Notes under the pieces: generated by a model
What the model was told of the DNA's origin: nothing
Seen by the model: only the letters and a program-made list of their open reading frames with translations
Databases searched by the model: none
In this document: positions 5,843-7,513 of the stretch, piece after piece
Layout of the letters: each line of letters opens with the position of its first letter
How positions within the stretch are numbered: the first letter of the stretch is position 1
Position numbers and translations under genes: made by a program
NCBI GenBank assembly: GCA_023416455.1
Contig: JAEZHQ010000428.1
Coordinates: 1-7,513 of the forward strand
Reading direction: 5' to 3'
Source: Pseudomonadota bacterium
GTDB lineage: Bacteria; Pseudomonadota; Alphaproteobacteria; Azospirillales; Azospirillaceae
DNA: 7,513 nucleotides

Positions 5843-5907
5843 GTCTCTTGGGAACCGATAAAAAGCCTTCAACAAACCCAACCATCACTTCTTCGGGGGA
5901 GGAGCCA

Positions 5908-6630
5908 ATGGCTCGAGTTGCACTCGTCACGGGAGGCACGCGCGGAATCGGCGAGGCCATCGCCGTCGCGCTCAAGAACGCCGGCTACAAGGTCGCCGCC
6001 AACTACGGCGGAAACGACGAGAAGGCCAAGGAGTTCTCGGCTCGCACCGGCATCCCGGTCTACAAGTTCGACGTGTCGAATTTCGAGGCGGTGAAGGAGG
6101 GCATCGCCCGCATCACCGCCGATCTCGGCCCGGTCGAGGTGCTGGTGAACAACGCCGGCATCACGCGCGACGGCGTCATGCACCGCATGACCTACCAGCA
6201 GTGGGAGGAGGTCATTCACACCAACCTGTCCTCCTGCTTCAACCTGTGCCGCAACGTCATCGACGGCATGCGCGAGCGCGGCTTCGGCCGCATCGTCAAC
6301 ATCGGCTCGGTGAACGGCCAGGCCGGCCAGTACGGCCAGGTCAACTACGCCGCCGCCAAGTCGGGCATCCACGGCTTCACCAAGGCGCTGGCCCAGGAGA
6401 GCGCGGCCAAGGGCATCACCGTGAACGCCATCGCGCCGGGCTACATCGACACCGACATGGTGCGCGCGGTGCCCGCCAACGTGCTGGAGAAGATCGTCGC
6501 CCGCATCCCGGTCGGCCGTCTCGGCAAGGCCGAGGAGATCGCCAAGGCCGTTCTCTATCTGGTCGACGACGACAACGGCTTCATGACCGGCTCGACCCTG
6601 TCGGTCAACGGCGGCCAGCACATGTACTGA
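5908..6630 (+). CDS. phaB: Acetoacetyl-CoA reductase
   Basis: PhaB reduces acetoacetyl-CoA to (R)-3-hydroxybutyryl-CoA with NADPH, giving the monomer for PhaC. The 240-residue product is a classical short-chain dehydrogenase. It has the nucleotide-binding TGGTRGIG (8-15), NNAGITRDG (81-89), and the catalytic triad Ser134 (GSVNGQ), Tyr147 and Lys151 (YAAAK). GYIDTDMV (178-185) and the C-terminal SVNGGQHMY are typical of PhaB; the related FabG proteins lack the GQ-rich VNGQ..QYGQ loop seen here (135-144). NYGGN (32-36), after the second strand, fits the cofactor-specificity region. ATG 5908 is preceded by GGGGGAGGAG with the GGAGG core five bases away; a TTG at 5848 would add a 20-residue leader with no family support. 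It is the last gene of the operon and ends before a strong terminator. Confidence 0.97.
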   Translation: MARVALVTGGTRGIGEAIAVALKNAGYKVAANYGGNDEKAKEFSARTGIPVYKFDVSNFEAVKEGIARITADLGPVEVLVNNAGITRDGVMHRMTYQQWEEVIHTNLSSCFNLCRNVIDGMRERGFGRIVNIGSVNGQAGQYGQVNYAAAKSGIHGFTKALAQESAAKGITVNAIAPGYIDTDMVRAVPANVLEKIVARIPVGRLGKAEEIAKAVLYLVDDDNGFMTGSTLSVNGGQHMY

Positions 6631-6678
6631 TCCGGTCAGGCTCCGGCCGGATCATCCGAAGCGACACTCGCCCTCCCA

Positions 6679-6714
6679 CCCCTCTCCCGGCAACGGGGGA
6701 GGGGCCTTTCTTTT
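6679..6714 (+). terminator. Intrinsic terminator of the PHA operon
   Basis: CCCCTCTCCCG (6679-6689) pairs with CGGGGGAGGGG (6694-6704), 11 bp with one G-U pair, closed by the stable tetraloop GCAA. A CCTTTCTTTT tract follows. It lies about 50 bp after the phaB stop. Confidence 0.92.
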
Positions 6715-6730
6715 GAGGGGCCATTCCTTG

Positions 6731-6777
6731 GAGCGGATTGCGTAAAACCGGAATCGATTTGAAGCGTGAATCCGCTC
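6731..6777. repeat. Intergenic inverted repeat with GAGCGGATT ends
   Basis: GAGCGGATT (6731-6739) and AATCCGCTC (6769-6777) are perfect inverted ends around a less symmetric core with AATCGATT (6752-6759). This looks like one unit of a dispersed intergenic palindromic family, such as many alphaproteobacteria carry. Only one copy is visible here, so family membership is an inference. Confidence 0.55.
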
Positions 6778-6790
6778 GCAGAACAAAGGC

Positions 6791-6848
6791 CTGGAGTTTC
6801 ATGCGTTTCAGATGAAACGCACGAAACTCTAAACGCACGAAACTCCAG
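6791..6848. repeat. Long palindrome with duplicated 3' arm, two alternative hairpins
   Basis: The left arm 6792-6810 can pair with 6813-6831 in a 19-bp stem with one mismatch, one G-U pair and a two-base GA turn. The right arm is repeated: AAACGCACGAAACTC occurs at 6815-6829 and again at 6831-6845. The left arm 6791-6808 can therefore also pair with 6831-6848 (17 of 18 matches), leaving a 22-base loop. The element ends 6 bp before the stop of the minus-strand gene. On that strand the first hairpin is followed by GGCCTTTGTT, so it may act as that gene's terminator. Confidence 0.8.
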
Positions 6849-6854
6849 AATGGC

Positions 6855-7292
6855 TCAGGGCTTGAACTGGAAGGCCAGCGGCCGCTTGTCGTCGAGCGAG
6901 ACGACGGCGCAGCCGCCGAGCGCGGGGCCGACCGGAAGCTCGCCGTAGACGGCCAGCGCGCCCGCCTCCTTGAGACGCCCGACGAAGCCGCCGCCGTCCG
7001 CCCGGGCGATCCAGGCGAAGGGGATCCAGGTCCGCCGCACCGGCTCCCCGCCGGCCTGGACCACGGCGGCGAAGGCGTCATCGTCGGGGGTGCCCGGCGG
7101 GAACACGGCCAGCACGGTGCCCGCCGCGTCCTCGGCCAGGGCGGCCTGGGCCAGCGTCACGCCCATCACCGCCAGCCAGGCGGCGACCACCACCCCGCCC
7201 AGCGCCAGGGCGAGGCCGTGGCCGGAGCCCAGGCCGGTGGACCCGCCCCACCGCCCGTCCGGCGCGCCGTCCCGCTGCGAGCCGCCCGCCAT
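6855..7292 (-). CDS. Small membrane-anchored protein of unknown function (145 aa)
   Basis: I do not recognise the family. A glycine-rich hydrophilic N-terminus (1-24) is followed by one hydrophobic helix (about 26-52, LALALGGVVVAAWLAVMGVTLAQA), then a soluble domain of about 90 residues. The soluble part suggests strand-helix-strand-helix-strand order: GTVLAVFPPG (58-67), DDDAFAAVVQAGG (70-82), PVRRTWIPFAWIARA (84-98), GGFVGRLKEAG (101-111) and ALAVYGEL (112-119). It has one Cys (128). The likely topology is an inner-membrane anchor with a periplasmic domain. ATG 7292 lies 8 bases after the stop of the upstream MFS gene, and its GAGG ribosome site overlaps that stop, so translation is probably coupled. 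Longer starts upstream would run through the MFS gene in another frame and are rejected. The close pairing suggests a role with the transporter, but nothing shows what it does. Confidence 0.75.
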   Translation of the reverse strand: MAGGSQRDGAPDGRWGGSTGLGSGHGLALALGGVVVAAWLAVMGVTLAQAALAEDAAGTVLAVFPPGTPDDDAFAAVVQAGGEPVRRTWIPFAWIARADGGGFVGRLKEAGALAVYGELPVGPALGGCAVVSLDDKRPLAFQFKP

Positions 7293-7300
7293 GGCCCGCC

Positions 7301-7513
7301 TCACGCCTTCGCTTCGGCCGCGAGGGTCGCGGGGGCGGGCTTCTCCGCGATCGGCCAGTTGACGGCGGCGGCGGCCAGGGCGAGCACCACGCTGGCCCAC
7401 CACACCACGTCGTAGGAGCCCGTGCGCTCGTACAGGATGCCGCCCATCCAGACGCCGAAGAAGGCGCCGACCTGGTGGCTGAGGAAGGCGAAGCCGTAGA
7501 GCATGCCCAGATA
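7301..7513 (-). CDS. MFS transporter, C-terminal 70 residues (gene continues beyond the window)
   Basis: Only the end of the gene is present. It encodes the last two membrane helices of a major facilitator superfamily permease. GFAFLSHQVGAFFGVWMGG is a typical eleventh-helix segment, followed by the short loop YERTGSYDVVWW and the twelfth helix ASVVLALAAAAVNWPIA. A short Ala/Lys-rich cytoplasmic tail ends the protein. The HQ-V-G-A-F-G-W-GG pattern is common in MFS permeases of proteobacteria; substrate cannot be told from this fragment. It is the upstream gene of a two-gene unit with the small membrane protein. Confidence 0.87.
   Translation of the reverse strand, partial: YLGMLYGFAFLSHQVGAFFGVWMGGILYERTGSYDVVWWASVVLALAAAAVNWPIAEKPAPATLAAEAKA

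Overview
The window is about 70% GC and reads as a chromosomal segment of an alphaproteobacterium, most likely Azospirillum or a close relative in the Rhodospirillales. That placement is an inference from composition, from the protein sequences, and from the style of the polyhydroxybutyrate (PHB) genes. No rRNA, tRNA, transposase or CRISPR array is visible.

Layout. Positions 1-337 hold no convincing gene apart from a possible tail of an upstream reading frame. A glutathionylspermidine synthase-like (YgiC/YjfC family) gene runs 338-1504 (+); several of its expected ATP-grasp residues look lost. The convergent gap behind it (1505-1691) contains a perfect 9-bp hairpin and a tandem array of four palindromes. 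The last palindrome forms the 3' end of a small minus-strand gene of unknown function (1692-1916). Next comes phaR (2102-2749, minus), with a clear intrinsic terminator.

The core is a PHB locus. Divergent from phaR is a short gene (2952-3500) whose product looks like an accessory subunit of a class III/IV PHA synthase. It overlaps by 215 bp, in another frame, the PHA synthase gene phaC, which I start at GTG 3286. Then follow phaA (beta-ketothiolase) and phaB (acetoacetyl-CoA reductase), ending in a strong terminator. PhaA condenses two acetyl-CoA, PhaB reduces the product to (R)-3-hydroxybutyryl-CoA, PhaC polymerises it, and PhaR senses the polymer and represses granule-associated genes. The whole pathway and its regulator lie within 4.5 kb.

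The right end (6731-6849) has an intergenic palindromic repeat with a duplicated arm. It is followed on the minus strand by a membrane-anchored small protein of unknown function (6855-7292), translationally coupled to the end of an MFS transporter gene that continues beyond the window.

The points most worth a second look are the dual-coding overlap at the start of phaC, the apparently dead active site of the glutathionylspermidine synthase-like protein, the tandem palindrome array that runs into a coding sequence, and the possible leaderless start of the PHA operon.
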